From: DASZCR01 sp964246705
GTDB taxonomy: Bacteria; Acidobacteriota; Blastocatellia; Pyrinomonadales; Pyrinomonadaceae
Length of the DNA stretch: 28,160 nucleotides
Reading direction: 5' to 3'
Assembly (NCBI GenBank): GCA_964246705.1
Contig: CAXTRQ010000068.1
Location: forward strand, 1 to 28,160
The notes under the pieces: model-generated
Seen by the model: the letters and a program-made list of their open reading frames with translations, nothing else
Databases searched by the model: none
Told to the model about the DNA's origin: nothing
Translations under genes and position numbers: made by a program
Part shown: in pieces, positions 7,075-17,424 of the stretch
How positions within the stretch are numbered: the first letter of the stretch is position 1
Layout of the letters: the number at the start of each line of letters is the position of its first letter

Positions 7075-10000
7075 ATGGAAGCTTTATTTGCAGGAGTCTT
7101 TGAGAAGCTGAAGCGTGGCAGGCAGACGAACGACGAGGAGCCGATTCGTGAAGAACTGCTTAGCGTCGAGCGACTTGAGCAGTACGCCTGTGCGCTGGTC
7201 GCCGAACATCGCGTGACTGAAAAGCCGCAGCGCGGCCGTGCGCTGTTGCCTCATCTGGAAGAGAACGGACGGCAATTGCTCGCCGCCTACCGCGAGCTTG
7301 CCGACGCCATCCACAACGGTCGCACGATCTCACCAGCCGCCGAGTGGCTGGTTGACAATTTTCACATCGTCGAAGATCAACTGCGGGAAATCCGCGAAGA
7401 CCTGCCGAGCACGTTTTACCATGAACTGCCGAAACTCAGAGACGGTGCGCTCGCCGGCTATCCACGCATCTATGCCGCCGCGCTCGCGCTCGTCGCCCAT
7501 ACCGACAGCCATCTCGAACCTGAAACCATCAAGCGTTTCATCAGCGCCTACCAGCGCGTGATGCCTCTGACCATCGGCGAACTATGGGCTGTCTCCATCA
7601 CTCTCCGCGTGGTGCTCGTCGAAAATCTCCGACGACTCGCCGCACGAACCGTCGTCGAGCGCGTCGAGCGCGAAGAGGGGGATGAACTCGCGGGCAAGCT
7701 GCTGAAAACCGCCGAGCATCAGCCCGCCGCTCTCATGTCTCTGCTGACAGAACAACTCGGCAAGCGCGCGCGGCTCGCCCCCGCCTTCGTCGCGCAACTC
7801 ACGCAACGCTTGCGCGAGCAAGACCCGGTGTTCGTGCCGGTGTTCAACTGGTTGGAAGACCGTCTGCAACGAGACGGCCAAAACATCGAACTCATCACCA
7901 CCCTTGAGCATCAGCGGCAGGCCGCTTCGCAAATGATGGTCGGCAACGTCATCACCAGCATGCGCCTGCTTTCGACTTATAACTGGCGCGACTTCTTCGA
8001 GAGCATCAGTCTGGTTGACCCCGTTCTCGGCCAAGACCCCGCGCAAGTTTACTGGTTAATGGACTTCGCCTCGCGCGACCGCTACCGGCATGCTATTGAG
8101 CGCATCAGCAAACGCACACGAACTCCTGAAACCGACGTTGCGAAACGGTGCGTGCTGCTCGCCGCGCAGGCGCAGGACGCAGACCCGCAGGATATCGCGC
8201 GCGCGCACGTCGGCTATTATCTGGTTGACGAAGGAGTCGTCGAACTGGAAAAGGCTTTCGCTTACAGCGCGCCGCTCAGCGAGCGCCTGAGCCGCGCTGT
8301 GCTGCGTCACCCGACGCTCTTCTACCTCGGCATGCTCAAGCTGTTGACCGTCCTTATTGTCGCCGCACTCGCATCTTACGCCGCTTCTGCCGGCGCGGGT
8401 TGGCTGACGCTTCTCGTCTTCATCATTCTCACAATCATCCCGGCCAGCGACCTCGCCTTGAATCTTATGAACTGGGGGTTGACGCATCTTCTCAGGCCGC
8501 GGCTGCTGTCCAAAATCAACACCTCTTCCGGCCTCCCGGCGGAGGCGCGCACGATGGTCGTCGTGCCGACGCTGCTGACGTGCGAAGAGACGGTCGAAGA
8601 ACTGCTCGAAAAGCTTGAGGTCAGCTATCTCGCAAACACGGATGAGCATCTCTACTTCGCGCTGCTCGGGGATTTCAGCGATGCACACGCCAAGCATGCG
8701 CCCGATGATGCGGCGATTCTTGAGAGAGCGGTCAAGGGCATCGAGAGTTTGAACGCGCGCCATCCGTCCGATAACGAAGCACGCTTTCACCTGTTTCACC
8801 GACAGCGACAATGGAACAGTTGCGAGTTGAAGTGGATGGGCTGGGAACGCAAGCGCGGCAAGCTTCACGAGTTCAACCGCCTGCTTCGCGGCGCAAACGA
8901 CACAAGCTTCACCTACACTTCGACGGACGCTTCTTTCCTGTCTTCGGTGCGCTACGTCCTGACGCTCGACAGCGACACCCATTTGCCGCGTGATGCTGCT
9001 CGCTGGCTCGCAGGCGTCGCCCTGCATCCTCTCAACCGCCCCCAATACGACCGCGCCGCAGGACGCGTCGTCAAAGGCTACGGCATCCTCCAACCACACA
9101 TCAGCGTCACACTGGAAAGCTCTTCACGCTCGCGTTTCGCGTCCATCTTCTGCGGCCAAGCCGGAGTTGATGCCTATACAACCTCGTCCGATGTTTATCA
9201 GGACATCTTCGCGGAGGGCAACTACACGGGCAAAGGACTCTACGACGTAGATGTTTTTGAAACTGCGCTTGAAGGACGCGTTCCTGACAACACGGTTCTT
9301 AGCCACGACCTCTTTGAAGGACTCTATGCTCGCTGCGCGCTAGTCACAGACATCGAACTGCTAGATGAATTCCCTGCTCAATATAAAAGTTATGCGAAAC
9401 GCCAGCATCGCTGGGTACGCGGCGACTGGCAAATCGCGCAGTGGATTTTGCCGCGCGTGCCGGGGGCGCAGGGCGAGAGTCTGCGCAACTCTCTGCCGCT
9501 GATTTCTCGTTGGAAGATTTTGGATAACCTGCGGCGCAGTCTTGTCGCGCAGAGCATTCTCGTCTGGCTGCTTGCGGTCTGGACGTTCGTGCCCGGCTCT
9601 CCACTGCTCTGGACGCTCTTCATGCTGTTCTCGCTTGCGTTCAACGTCCTTGCGCCGCTGGCGACAAGTCTCCTCAGATTCCCGCGCCGCATTCCTCTCA
9701 AGAGGCATTTGCAAAGCGTGTCGGAAGATATGCGGACTAACATCGCGCAGACTCTCCTCGTCAGCACGTATCTCGCGCATCAGGCTTACCTGAAAACCGA
9801 CGCCATCGCGCGGACGCTCTACCGCAGGTTCATCTCTCACCGTCATCTGCTCGAATGGATGACGGCGGCGCAGGTGGAGCAGGACGGCGCGCAAACTCTC
9901 GCCACTCTGTTTCGCTTCATGTGGCCGACCGCGTTGCTCGCGCCCGGCTGCGCTCTGCTCATACTCCTGACGCGACCTGAAGCGTTGCCGGTGGCCGCGC

Positions 10001-13000
10001 CGTTCCTTCTCGCATGGACGCTCTCGCCTCTCATTATGTACCGTGTCAGCCGCCAGCGGGTCGCCGAGTCGAAACAGCTGACGGACGCGCAGGCATGCGA
10101 CATGCGTCTGATTGCGCGCCGCACGTGGGGCTTCTTTGAAACTCTAGTCGGAGAAGAAGACCACTGGCTGACGCCGGATAATTTCCAGGAAGACCCACGC
10201 CCCACCGTCGCACATCGCACTTCGCCGACCAATATCGGGCTGCTGTTGCTTTCGACCGTCGCCGCTCACGATCTTGGATACGCCGGAACATTAGAAGTGG
10301 TCGAACGTCTCGAACGCACCCTAGACACGCTCGACAAGCTGCAAAAATATCGAGGCCACTTCTTTAACTGGTACAATACACGCACACTCGACCCGCTTGT
10401 ACCGCAGTATATTTCGACCGTCGATAGTGGTAATCTGGCCGGGCATCTGCTCGCAGTTAAACAGGGCTGCATTGGGTTGCCCGACATTCCGCTTCTCAAC
10501 GAACGCACCCTCGCAGGTCTCTCAGACACAATCACCGTTCTCCGTGACGGAGCCTCCCGCCTTAACGATGCCTATCAGCACATGAAAGCAGACACTGCGC
10601 AGCGATTGAAAGAAGAGGTTGCGGCATGTGCGCGGGCTGTGGAGTGCGTGCCGCCCGTGACTTGGAGCGCGTGGAGCGAGCTTATCGAGACACTCGACGC
10701 ACACGCCTGCATCATTGAAAACATTCTCGAAGGCCACGAAATCGAGCACGGCATCGAGCAATTTGCAGAGGTGCGCTGCTGGACGAACGCGTTGCTGCGA
10801 CAGTTAAAAGAGTGTAGGCGCGACTTGCGATTAATCGCTCCGTGGAGCGCTTCGCTTGCGGGGTATCCTTCGGTTGAGATTCATTCTCCCGGCATTGAGG
10901 CGCAGTGGCAGCAATTGCTACGCACGCTCGATCAGGTGGGAAGCCTGACGTACATGAAAGAAGTTTACGACGCTGCGCTCGTGCAACTCGCAGGGCTTAG
11001 CGGAGAGGCAGAGAAAACGACGGCGCAGCCGACGACGCTCAATCCGCCGCCCGCGCTCGCTCGACTCAGAGCGTTGACCAGTCTCGTCGAAGATGGCGCG
11101 ACGGCGGCGTGTGAACTGCTATCCGGCCTGACCCGGCTCGCGCAGCGATGCGAGGATATTTTTGAAAGAATGGATTTCGCATTCCTCTTCGATGAAGATC
11201 GGAAACTCTTTCACCTCGGTTACAACTCATCGAGCGGACGCGCCGACGCCGTTCATTATGATCTATTTGCATCCGAGTCGCTGCTGGCCAGTTTTATTGC
11301 CATCGCCAAAGGCGATGTGCCGCAGGAACACTGGTTCCATCTCGGGCGAAAATTTACACCCGTGAATGCCAGCCAAGCCCTCATTTCATGGAGCGCCTCG
11401 ATGTTCGAGTACCTGATGCCGCTCCTCGTCATGCGCAACTACGAAGGGACGTTGCTGGATCAAACCCGCAAGGCGGTCGTCGAGAGACATATCGAATATG
11501 GCGGCGAGCGGGGCGTGCCGTGGGGTATCAGCGAGTCGTCGTTTTGTGCGCGCGACCTGCATATGAATTACCAGTACGGCGCGTTCGGCGTTCCGGGTCT
11601 GGGACTCAAAAGGGGTTTGAGTGAAGACCTCGTCGTTGCGCCGTATGCGACGATACTGGCCGCGATGGTCGCGCCCCAATCCGCGCTCGCCAACATCGAA
11701 CATCTCAGTCGAGAGGGTGCGCTCGCACGCTACGGATTTTACGAGTCAATTGATTACACACCAGAGCGTCTGCTGCAAGATCAGCGCCGCGCGATTGTGC
11801 GTGTCTATATGGCGCATCATCAGGGCATGATTTTAGTCGCGCTCGATAACGTTCTCAACAACCATGCCATGCGGCGGCGCTTTCATGCGGAGATGCGCGT
11901 GCGGGCGACGGAATTGCTCCTGCAAGAGCGCATCCCGCGCGCCGTTCCGGCGATACGACCGCGCGCCGAAGAGCTTCTTTTAGGTCGCACTGTGCGCACT
12001 ATTGTCGGCCACGCGTCGGGAACTATCGGAACCACGGATTTGCCGACGCCGCGCACGCAGATACTCTCAAACGGTACGTATGCCGTAATGGTGACGAGCG
12101 CCGGGGGCGGTTATTCGCAGTCGGGAGAGATCGCCGTCACACGCTGGCGCGAGGACGTGACGCGCGACAACTACGGCGCTTTCTATTATCTACGTGATAC
12201 CGGCAGCGATGCTGTCTGGTCTGCCGGTTTCCAGCCGACCCGTCGCCGCCCGGCCTTTTATGAAGCGACGTTTTCCGAGGGCAAGGTCGAAATCAGGCGC
12301 AGCGACGAAGGGATTCAGACGCATACTGAGATTATCGTTGCGCCGGAAGACGCCGCCGAAATTCGCCGTCTCACGTTGACGAATCAATCCACGCGCGTGC
12401 GCGAGATTGAGGTTACGAGCTACGCCGAGGTCGTCCTGACACCCCAAGCGGCTGACATTTCACACCTGGCGTTCAGCAATCTCTTCATCGAAATGGAATT
12501 CATCCGCGAAGACGACGCGCTGCTCGCAAGTCGTCGCCCGCAATCGAACGGGGACGCGCCGATCTGGGGATTTCACCTTGTCAGGATTGAGGGCGAGAGC
12601 GTCGGCGCGACGCAGTATGAGACGCATCGCAATCGGTTTCTCGGGCGTGGGCGCACGCCTTTGAATCCTAATGCAATGATGGAAGGTCGCGCGCTGTCAA
12701 ATAATGTCGACACGGTGCTTGACCCTGTGTTCAGCTTGCGCCGATGCGTGCGCCTGCAACCGAACCAGACGGCTTCGCTCATGTTTGTGACCGGCGTTGC
12801 GCCGACGCGCGAAGAGGCGCTGCGTCTAACCCGCAAGTTCCGCGACCATGTAATCTTCGAGCGGGAGGAGCGTGAAGCATGGGTCAGGTCGCAGGCTGAT
12901 ATGCGCCAGCACAACACCAGTGCGGAAGAGGCGCATCTCTTTCAAAGACTCGCAGGTCGCATGCTCTACTCTGACCCGAGCTTGCGCCCGCGACCGCAAG

Positions 13001-15951
13001 TTCTCGCCCTTAACGAAAAATCGCAGACGGCTCTCTGGCCTTACGGCATCGGCGGCGACCTGCCAATCGTGCTCCTGCGCGTCGACGACATATCGCAACT
13101 TGACTTGGTGCGGCAAATGCTGCGCAGTCATGAATACCTACGGATGAAAGGGCTTCAGTTTGAACTTCTAATTCTCGACGACCAGCCCGCGAGTTATGCG
13201 CAAACGCTTCAAGATGAGTTGCAACTTCAAATTCGCACATGCGCCTCGCAATTCATGCAGGACAAGCGTGGCGGCGTGTTCCTTCTCCGTGCAGACCTCA
13301 TGCCGGAGTCTGACCGCATTCTTTTCCAGACAGTCGCCCGCGCCGTCGTCGTCGCCGGAGACGGCACGCTCGAAGAGCAACTCCTGCGTAAGCCCTCCGA
13401 AGTTGAAGAACTGCCCGGGGCTTTCGTCCCCCGCGCGCCCTCGCGTTCCTATCCCCAGTCCCCGGTCGCGTTGCCCGAACTGACGTTCTTTAATGGTCTC
13501 GGTGGTTTTCGTGACGGCGGTCGGGAATACATCATCCTACTCGGCGAAGGTCAGTGGACGCCTGCGCCATGGGCAAACGTGATCGCCAATGAGCACGACT
13601 TCGGCTTTATCGTGACCGAGTCGGGCGGCGGTTACGCTTGGTCTGCCAACAGCCGCGAGAACCGTCTAACGCCATGGGCAAACGATGCCATCAGCGACCA
13701 GCCCGGCGAGGTTCTTTACTTGCGCGACGAAGAGAGTGGGACGATATGGACGCCGACGCCGCTTCCTATCCGCGAACCCGAACCTTACGTCATCCGTCAT
13801 GGGCAGGGCTATACCATCTTCGAGCATACGAGTCACGGCATCGTTCAAGAACTTCAGTTATTCGTTCCGCTCGATGCGCCTGTGAAAATCTCTGTCCTGC
13901 GTTTGCGTAACCAGACCGACCGGCGGCGGCACATCTCTGTGACCAGCTTCAACGAACTGATTCTCGGAGCGCATCGCGGCGTGACGGCTCCTTACATTAT
14001 TACAAAGGCCAACCCGGAACGCGGTACGATTTTGGCGCGCAATCCCCACAATAACGAATTTGCGCACCGCGTCGCCTTCGCCGCGACGCGTGAGCAAGTC
14101 GCAAGCATGACCTGTGATTGTAAAGAATTCCTCGGGCGTAACGGCTCGCTCGATACTCCGGCCGCGTTGCGACGCGCGCGGCTGGCGGGCCGCGATGGGG
14201 CCGGGATCGACCCCTGCGCCGCCATCCAAACCGTCTGTGAGCTTGAGCCGGGTGAAGAGCGCGAATTCGTTTTTCTTCTCGGGCAAGGCGCAAACGAAGA
14301 AGAGGCTCTCGACATCATCGCGCGTTTCACACGAACGCACGCGCCCGAAGAGACGTTCGAGAAGGTGCAGGCGCATTGGAATGCGATTCTCGGGAGCGTC
14401 GAAGTGCAAACTCCCGATGCGGCGATGAACACGATGATGAATCGGTGGCTGCTCTACCAGACGCTCGCCTGTCGCCTCTGGGCGCGTTCCTCCCTCTATC
14501 AATCAGGCGGAGCATACGGTTTCCGAGATCAGTTGCAAGACGTGATGGCGCTCATTTACTCGAGGCCGTATATCGCACGCGCACAGATTGTGCGCGCCGC
14601 CAAACGCCAGTTTAGAGAGGGCGATGTGCAGCATTGGTGGCATCGTCCGACGGGGCGCGGGGTTCGCACGCGCTTCTCAGACGACTTGCTCTGGATGCCT
14701 TACGTCGCTGCTTTTTACATCGGCAAGACAGGCGACTCTTCAATCCTCGACGAAGTTGCGCCGTTTATCGAAGCGCCGTTGCTCGAACCCGAGCAGGACG
14801 ATTCCTACACGCAGCCCGCTATCTCGAAAGAATCCGCCAGCATTTACGAACATTGCGCGCGGACGCTCGACCGCAGCCTCGCCCTCGGCTCACATGGATT
14901 GCCTCTGATGGGCTCAGGCGATTGGAACGACGGCATGAACCGCATCGGTCACAAGGGAATGGGAGAAAGCGTCTGGGTCGGCTGGTTTCTCTACAACACG
15001 CTCGACTGGTTCGCGCCTATTTGTGACCTGCGGGGCGACCGGAAACGCGCCGCAACCTACCGCGCGCACATGGAGAAGCTGAAGATTGCGCTGGAAGAGA
15101 ATGCATGGGATGGCGACTGGTATCGTCGCGCTTACTTCGACGACGGCACGCCGCTCGGCTCTGTGCAAAACGAGGATTGCCAGATTGACTCCATCGCTCA
15201 ATCGTGGGGTATCATCTCACGCGCCGCCGACCCTGAGCGCGCTCTACGCGCGCTGGCGGCCGTCGAGGAGCGACTGATCCGCGACCACGACCGGCTCGTC
15301 ATGCTCTTTACGCCGCCCTTCGATAAGAGCCAGCTCGAACCCGGATATGTCAAAGGCTACGTGCCGGGCGTGCGCGAAAACGGCGGGCAGTATACGCACG
15401 CCGCGTTATGGACGCTCATCGCCTACGCGCTGGTCGGCGACGGCAAACGCGCGGGTGAACTATTCGCGCTCCTTAATCCGATTAATCATGCCGCGACACC
15501 TGCCGGAGTGTGCAAGTACCAAGTTGAGCCGTACGTTGTGGCCGCTGACGTTTATGCAGTCTGGCCACACACTGGGCGCGGCGGCTGGACTTGGTACACG
15601 GGTTCCGCCGCATGGATGTATCGTGCCGGATTGGAATTCATACTCGGCTTTCAACTGTGCAGCGCGTCCCTCCGCATCGAGCCTTGCATCCCGCCGGACT
15701 GGCGTGAGTACAGCATCGACTATCGCTATCGCTCGACTCGTTATCACATTGAGGTGGAAAACCCCTTCGGTGTCAGTCGCGGCGTCGTGAGCATTGAATT
15801 GGATGGCGAACCCCAGTCAACCAACGACATCCCGCTCGTAGACGACGGAGCGCGGCACACGGTTCGCGTCGTGCTCGGAGAGACAACGAATTTGATAGGC
15901 GAAGAGTCGGAGGCGGAGCTAATCAGAGAACAGGTGCAAAACAGTAATTGA
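7075..15951 (+). CDS. ndvB: Cyclic beta-1,2-glucan synthase (GT84 + glycoamylase-like + GH94)
   Basis: 2958 residues, slightly longer than rhizobial NdvB/Brucella Cgs (roughly 2,800-2,900). These inner-membrane enzymes polymerise glucose from UDP-glucose, trim the chain by GH94 phosphorolysis and cyclise it into periplasmic osmoregulated glucan. Membrane segments lie at ~418-462, ~823-870 and ~945-995. The glycosyltransferase domain between the first two groups shows LDSDTHLP (D632, D634), HDLFEG (~744-749) and QHRWVRGDWQ (Q777, W780). A glycoamylase-like domain follows, with WGISESSFCARDLH from 1483 and AHHQGM near 1580. Two beta-sandwich repeats then begin around NGTYAVMVTSAGGGYS and NEHDFGFIVTESGGGY. 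A C-terminal GH94 (alpha/alpha)6 domain carries GSGDWNDGMN (2613-2622), containing the catalytic Asp. The frame is intact throughout. It is monocistronic, divergent from the sugar-nucleotide operon and convergent with the NusG-like gene. Confidence 0.96.
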   Translation: MEALFAGVFEKLKRGRQTNDEEPIREELLSVERLEQYACALVAEHRVTEKPQRGRALLPHLEENGRQLLAAYRELADAIHNGRTISPAAEWLVDNFHIVEDQLREIREDLPSTFYHELPKLRDGALAGYPRIYAAALALVAHTDSHLEPETIKRFISAYQRVMPLTIGELWAVSITLRVVLVENLRRLAARTVVERVEREEGDELAGKLLKTAEHQPAALMSLLTEQLGKRARLAPAFVAQLTQRLREQDPVFVPVFNWLEDRLQRDGQNIELITTLEHQRQAASQMMVGNVITSMRLLSTYNWRDFFESISLVDPVLGQDPAQVYWLMDFASRDRYRHAIERISKRTRTPETDVAKRCVLLAAQAQDADPQDIARAHVGYYLVDEGVVELEKAFAYSAPLSERLSRAVLRHPTLFYLGMLKLLTVLIVAALASYAASAGAGWLTLLVFIILTIIPASDLALNLMNWGLTHLLRPRLLSKINTSSGLPAEARTMVVVPTLLTCEETVEELLEKLEVSYLANTDEHLYFALLGDFSDAHAKHAPDDAAILERAVKGIESLNARHPSDNEARFHLFHRQRQWNSCELKWMGWERKRGKLHEFNRLLRGANDTSFTYTSTDASFLSSVRYVLTLDSDTHLPRDAARWLAGVALHPLNRPQYDRAAGRVVKGYGILQPHISVTLESSSRSRFASIFCGQAGVDAYTTSSDVYQDIFAEGNYTGKGLYDVDVFETALEGRVPDNTVLSHDLFEGLYARCALVTDIELLDEFPAQYKSYAKRQHRWVRGDWQIAQWILPRVPGAQGESLRNSLPLISRWKILDNLRRSLVAQSILVWLLAVWTFVPGSPLLWTLFMLFSLAFNVLAPLATSLLRFPRRIPLKRHLQSVSEDMRTNIAQTLLVSTYLAHQAYLKTDAIARTLYRRFISHRHLLEWMTAAQVEQDGAQTLATLFRFMWPTALLAPGCALLILLTRPEALPVAAPFLLAWTLSPLIMYRVSRQRVAESKQLTDAQACDMRLIARRTWGFFETLVGEEDHWLTPDNFQEDPRPTVAHRTSPTNIGLLLLSTVAAHDLGYAGTLEVVERLERTLDTLDKLQKYRGHFFNWYNTRTLDPLVPQYISTVDSGNLAGHLLAVKQGCIGLPDIPLLNERTLAGLSDTITVLRDGASRLNDAYQHMKADTAQRLKEEVAACARAVECVPPVTWSAWSELIETLDAHACIIENILEGHEIEHGIEQFAEVRCWTNALLRQLKECRRDLRLIAPWSASLAGYPSVEIHSPGIEAQWQQLLRTLDQVGSLTYMKEVYDAALVQLAGLSGEAEKTTAQPTTLNPPPALARLRALTSLVEDGATAACELLSGLTRLAQRCEDIFERMDFAFLFDEDRKLFHLGYNSSSGRADAVHYDLFASESLLASFIAIAKGDVPQEHWFHLGRKFTPVNASQALISWSASMFEYLMPLLVMRNYEGTLLDQTRKAVVERHIEYGGERGVPWGISESSFCARDLHMNYQYGAFGVPGLGLKRGLSEDLVVAPYATILAAMVAPQSALANIEHLSREGALARYGFYESIDYTPERLLQDQRRAIVRVYMAHHQGMILVALDNVLNNHAMRRRFHAEMRVRATELLLQERIPRAVPAIRPRAEELLLGRTVRTIVGHASGTIGTTDLPTPRTQILSNGTYAVMVTSAGGGYSQSGEIAVTRWREDVTRDNYGAFYYLRDTGSDAVWSAGFQPTRRRPAFYEATFSEGKVEIRRSDEGIQTHTEIIVAPEDAAEIRRLTLTNQSTRVREIEVTSYAEVVLTPQAADISHLAFSNLFIEMEFIREDDALLASRRPQSNGDAPIWGFHLVRIEGESVGATQYETHRNRFLGRGRTPLNPNAMMEGRALSNNVDTVLDPVFSLRRCVRLQPNQTASLMFVTGVAPTREEALRLTRKFRDHVIFEREEREAWVRSQADMRQHNTSAEEAHLFQRLAGRMLYSDPSLRPRPQVLALNEKSQTALWPYGIGGDLPIVLLRVDDISQLDLVRQMLRSHEYLRMKGLQFELLILDDQPASYAQTLQDELQLQIRTCASQFMQDKRGGVFLLRADLMPESDRILFQTVARAVVVAGDGTLEEQLLRKPSEVEELPGAFVPRAPSRSYPQSPVALPELTFFNGLGGFRDGGREYIILLGEGQWTPAPWANVIANEHDFGFIVTESGGGYAWSANSRENRLTPWANDAISDQPGEVLYLRDEESGTIWTPTPLPIREPEPYVIRHGQGYTIFEHTSHGIVQELQLFVPLDAPVKISVLRLRNQTDRRRHISVTSFNELILGAHRGVTAPYIITKANPERGTILARNPHNNEFAHRVAFAATREQVASMTCDCKEFLGRNGSLDTPAALRRARLAGRDGAGIDPCAAIQTVCELEPGEEREFVFLLGQGANEEEALDIIARFTRTHAPEETFEKVQAHWNAILGSVEVQTPDAAMNTMMNRWLLYQTLACRLWARSSLYQSGGAYGFRDQLQDVMALIYSRPYIARAQIVRAAKRQFREGDVQHWWHRPTGRGVRTRFSDDLLWMPYVAAFYIGKTGDSSILDEVAPFIEAPLLEPEQDDSYTQPAISKESASIYEHCARTLDRSLALGSHGLPLMGSGDWNDGMNRIGHKGMGESVWVGWFLYNTLDWFAPICDLRGDRKRAATYRAHMEKLKIALEENAWDGDWYRRAYFDDGTPLGSVQNEDCQIDSIAQSWGIISRAADPERALRALAAVEERLIRDHDRLVMLFTPPFDKSQLEPGYVKGYVPGVRENGGQYTHAALWTLIAYALVGDGKRAGELFALLNPINHAATPAGVCKYQVEPYVVAADVYAVWPHTGRGGWTWYTGSAAWMYRAGLEFILGFQLCSASLRIEPCIPPDWREYSIDYRYRSTRYHIEVENPFGVSRGVVSIELDGEPQSTNDIPLVDDGARHTVRVVLGETTNLIGEESEAELIREQVQNSN

Positions 15952-16020
15952 ACCTACTCGTCGTAACAGTAAAAACCGCATCTGAGACTATCGGCGCGAA
16001 CGGAGCGCGATTGACTCTCT

Positions 16021-16548
16021 CTAGCTAACTTTCCGTACCCTTTCTCTTTCAATCATCACCCGTCCCTGATAGCTGATTGTTGTGAGCAGAATGGCGACGC
16101 GGTCGCGGTCTTTGAGATTGCCCTCAAAAATTCCGGCCAAATCCTTGAGATGGCCGCCGCTGATAATTACCTTATCGCCCGGTAGCAGGTCGTCCCCGAT
16201 TTTAATAAAGCCGCCCGGGCCGATGCGCGACTGGAAGAATTCGATGATTTCGTCATCAATAGGAATTGGATTCCCACCAAAGCTGACGACGCTCAGAACT
16301 CCCCTCGTGAAACAGATCTTATGCAGTAGCTCGCTCGCCTTAAAGTGGGCGAAGATGTATCGGTGGAATAAGGGCTTGGTTCCATAAGTAGGATGACCCT
16401 GTGTGAAACTATGACGCCGCTCCCTGATCTTTGGATTAAAGGTCCGAATTCTCCATGCGCTCAGATTGCTGTCAGCCCTATCTTCTTGTTTGGGTTTGGT
16501 GTGAATCGCATACCATCGAGGAACGTCAAAGATATTTCCCGTCTGCAT
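16021..16548 (-). CDS. NusG/RfaH-family specialised transcription antiterminator
   Basis: 175 residues with the NusG N-terminal (NGN) domain opening RWYAIHTKPKQEDRADSNL (residues ~11-29). The GTKPLFHRYIFAHF segment (~56-69) is the usual 'PLFPGYIF'-like core. A C-terminal KOW domain around LLPGDKVIISGGHLKDLAGIF (~121-141) ends in a basic strand, VMIERERVRKV. Housekeeping NusG normally sits next to secE/rplK, which is not the case here, so this is a paralogue of the RfaH/UpxY/LoaP kind that recruits RNA polymerase into long operons such as polysaccharide or antibiotic clusters. The start ATG 16548 has a GGAGA SD about 8 bases upstream. It is convergent with the glucan synthase gene (69-base gap). 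Its target operon is not identifiable from the window; the NRPS cluster is a candidate. Confidence 0.9.
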   Translation of the reverse strand: MQTGNIFDVPRWYAIHTKPKQEDRADSNLSAWRIRTFNPKIRERRHSFTQGHPTYGTKPLFHRYIFAHFKASELLHKICFTRGVLSVVSFGGNPIPIDDEIIEFFQSRIGPGGFIKIGDDLLPGDKVIISGGHLKDLAGIFEGNLKDRDRVAILLTTISYQGRVMIERERVRKVS

Positions 16549-16753
16549 TTGATTGTCTCCATGTGCCGCCGTGCAGCTATAAATAACTGGAAGTGAGATT
16601 CCTACATCTTTTCGGATTACTCCGAAGAAATGCCAAAGACGCCGCCGCCGCTATATGTCTTAAAGGGGGTTTAATGAATTAGGAAAAAGGTTTATTTGTG
16701 TAATTAAGTAGGGTAATCCGGTCTGCTTCCATCCTACGCCAAACACTGCCCCT

Positions 16754-16770
16754 TCAAGTGCAGCACTTGA
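16754..16770. promoter_or_regulatory. 17-bp perfect dyad, operator-like
   Basis: TCAAGTGC-A-GCACTTGA is a perfect 8-base inverted repeat around a single central base, lying between the divergent NusG-like and MbtH genes. Its length and symmetry fit a dimeric repressor or activator site. The binding protein is unknown and no second copy was found nearby. Confidence 0.4.
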
Positions 16771-16783
16771 GTAATCGCTGCGT

Positions 16784-17062
16784 TTGCACCAAGATGCGCG
16801 CTGTTTGGGCGCTATCTCTTCTGCGACTAGCAGCGTTGTGTTGTCTACATATCTCTGTTGCTATCTGCAAATAGCAATAGGAGAATTTTCCAAATCTATC
16901 CTCCAGTATCTATCTCACAATCAAAATATTCTGGAACGGAAGTTTTTAACGCAAGGAGGAGACCTTCAGAAGCTATTGGAGGCTGAAACCCTTCAATACT
17001 TATTATTTAGTGGATGTGCGTGGCGATTATTTAATACCATGATGAGTGCCTCGACAACTTAG
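16784..17062 (+). CDS. Weak hypothetical ORF, doubtful
   Basis: A 92-residue frame beginning at a TTG, with no SD site and no family I recognise. The middle section (SKSILQYLSHNQNILERKFL, then LQKLLEAETLQYLLF) has a plausible amphipathic helical look. The N-terminal part is cysteine- and serine-rich and unlike a normal protein start. It may be the decayed 3' part of an older gene or a chance frame in AT-rich DNA. It overlaps nothing else and starts 14 bases after the operator-like dyad. Confidence 0.15.
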   Translation: MHQDARCLGAISSATSSVVLSTYLCCYLQIAIGEFSKSILQYLSHNQNILERKFLTQGGDLQKLLEAETLQYLLFSGCAWRLFNTMMSASTT

Positions 17063-17137
17063 TATTTAGGCAAATTAATCATATACGGTTTTGAGAGGCT
17101 GTCAACTAATTTACATTACATTTAAATGATAATTCTC

Positions 17138-17161
17138 ACTCTATAAAATTTTATATAGAGT
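17138..17161. terminator. AT-rich hairpin, weak terminator-like
   Basis: ACTCTATA (17138-17145) pairs with TATAGAGT (17154-17161) around an 8-base loop, with TAATAATTTTT shortly after on the + strand. The stem is A/T rich, so it could be a weak terminator or simply AT-rich regulatory DNA. Confidence 0.2.
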
Positions 17162-17418
17162 CATTAATAATTTTTCTGAGAGCCCGCTGATATTTAAATC
17201 TGACCCGTACGTTGGAACCGCTTTCACAATGGTCTGCCTTGCATAAGCCCAAACCTGAGAAGTTTGCTGATTCCTTTCAATGTAATTAGGTCGCTTCGAG
17301 TCGGAATTCGGCTCACTTTACGCCGAAGATGTCGGGCGACCCGGCCTTCCGTTTTGTTTTCAAAGATCAGAAATGGATAAAGTCCAGCTTAGAAGGCAAA
17401 ATTCAAACACCAACACCT

Positions 17419-17424
17419 AAGGAG
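17419..17424 (+). promoter_or_regulatory. Shine-Dalgarno site deciding the MbtH start
   Basis: AAGGAG lies 9 bases before ATG 17434. This favours the 71-residue start over the longer upstream frame. Confidence 0.75.

Noticed and set aside
8056..9099. 347-codon antisense frame inside the glucan synthase gene, and other long antisense frames (for example 13858-14502, 9361-9894)
   Set aside because: They are mirror frames produced by the GC-rich codon pattern of the intact + strand gene; no domain pattern and no independent start signals.
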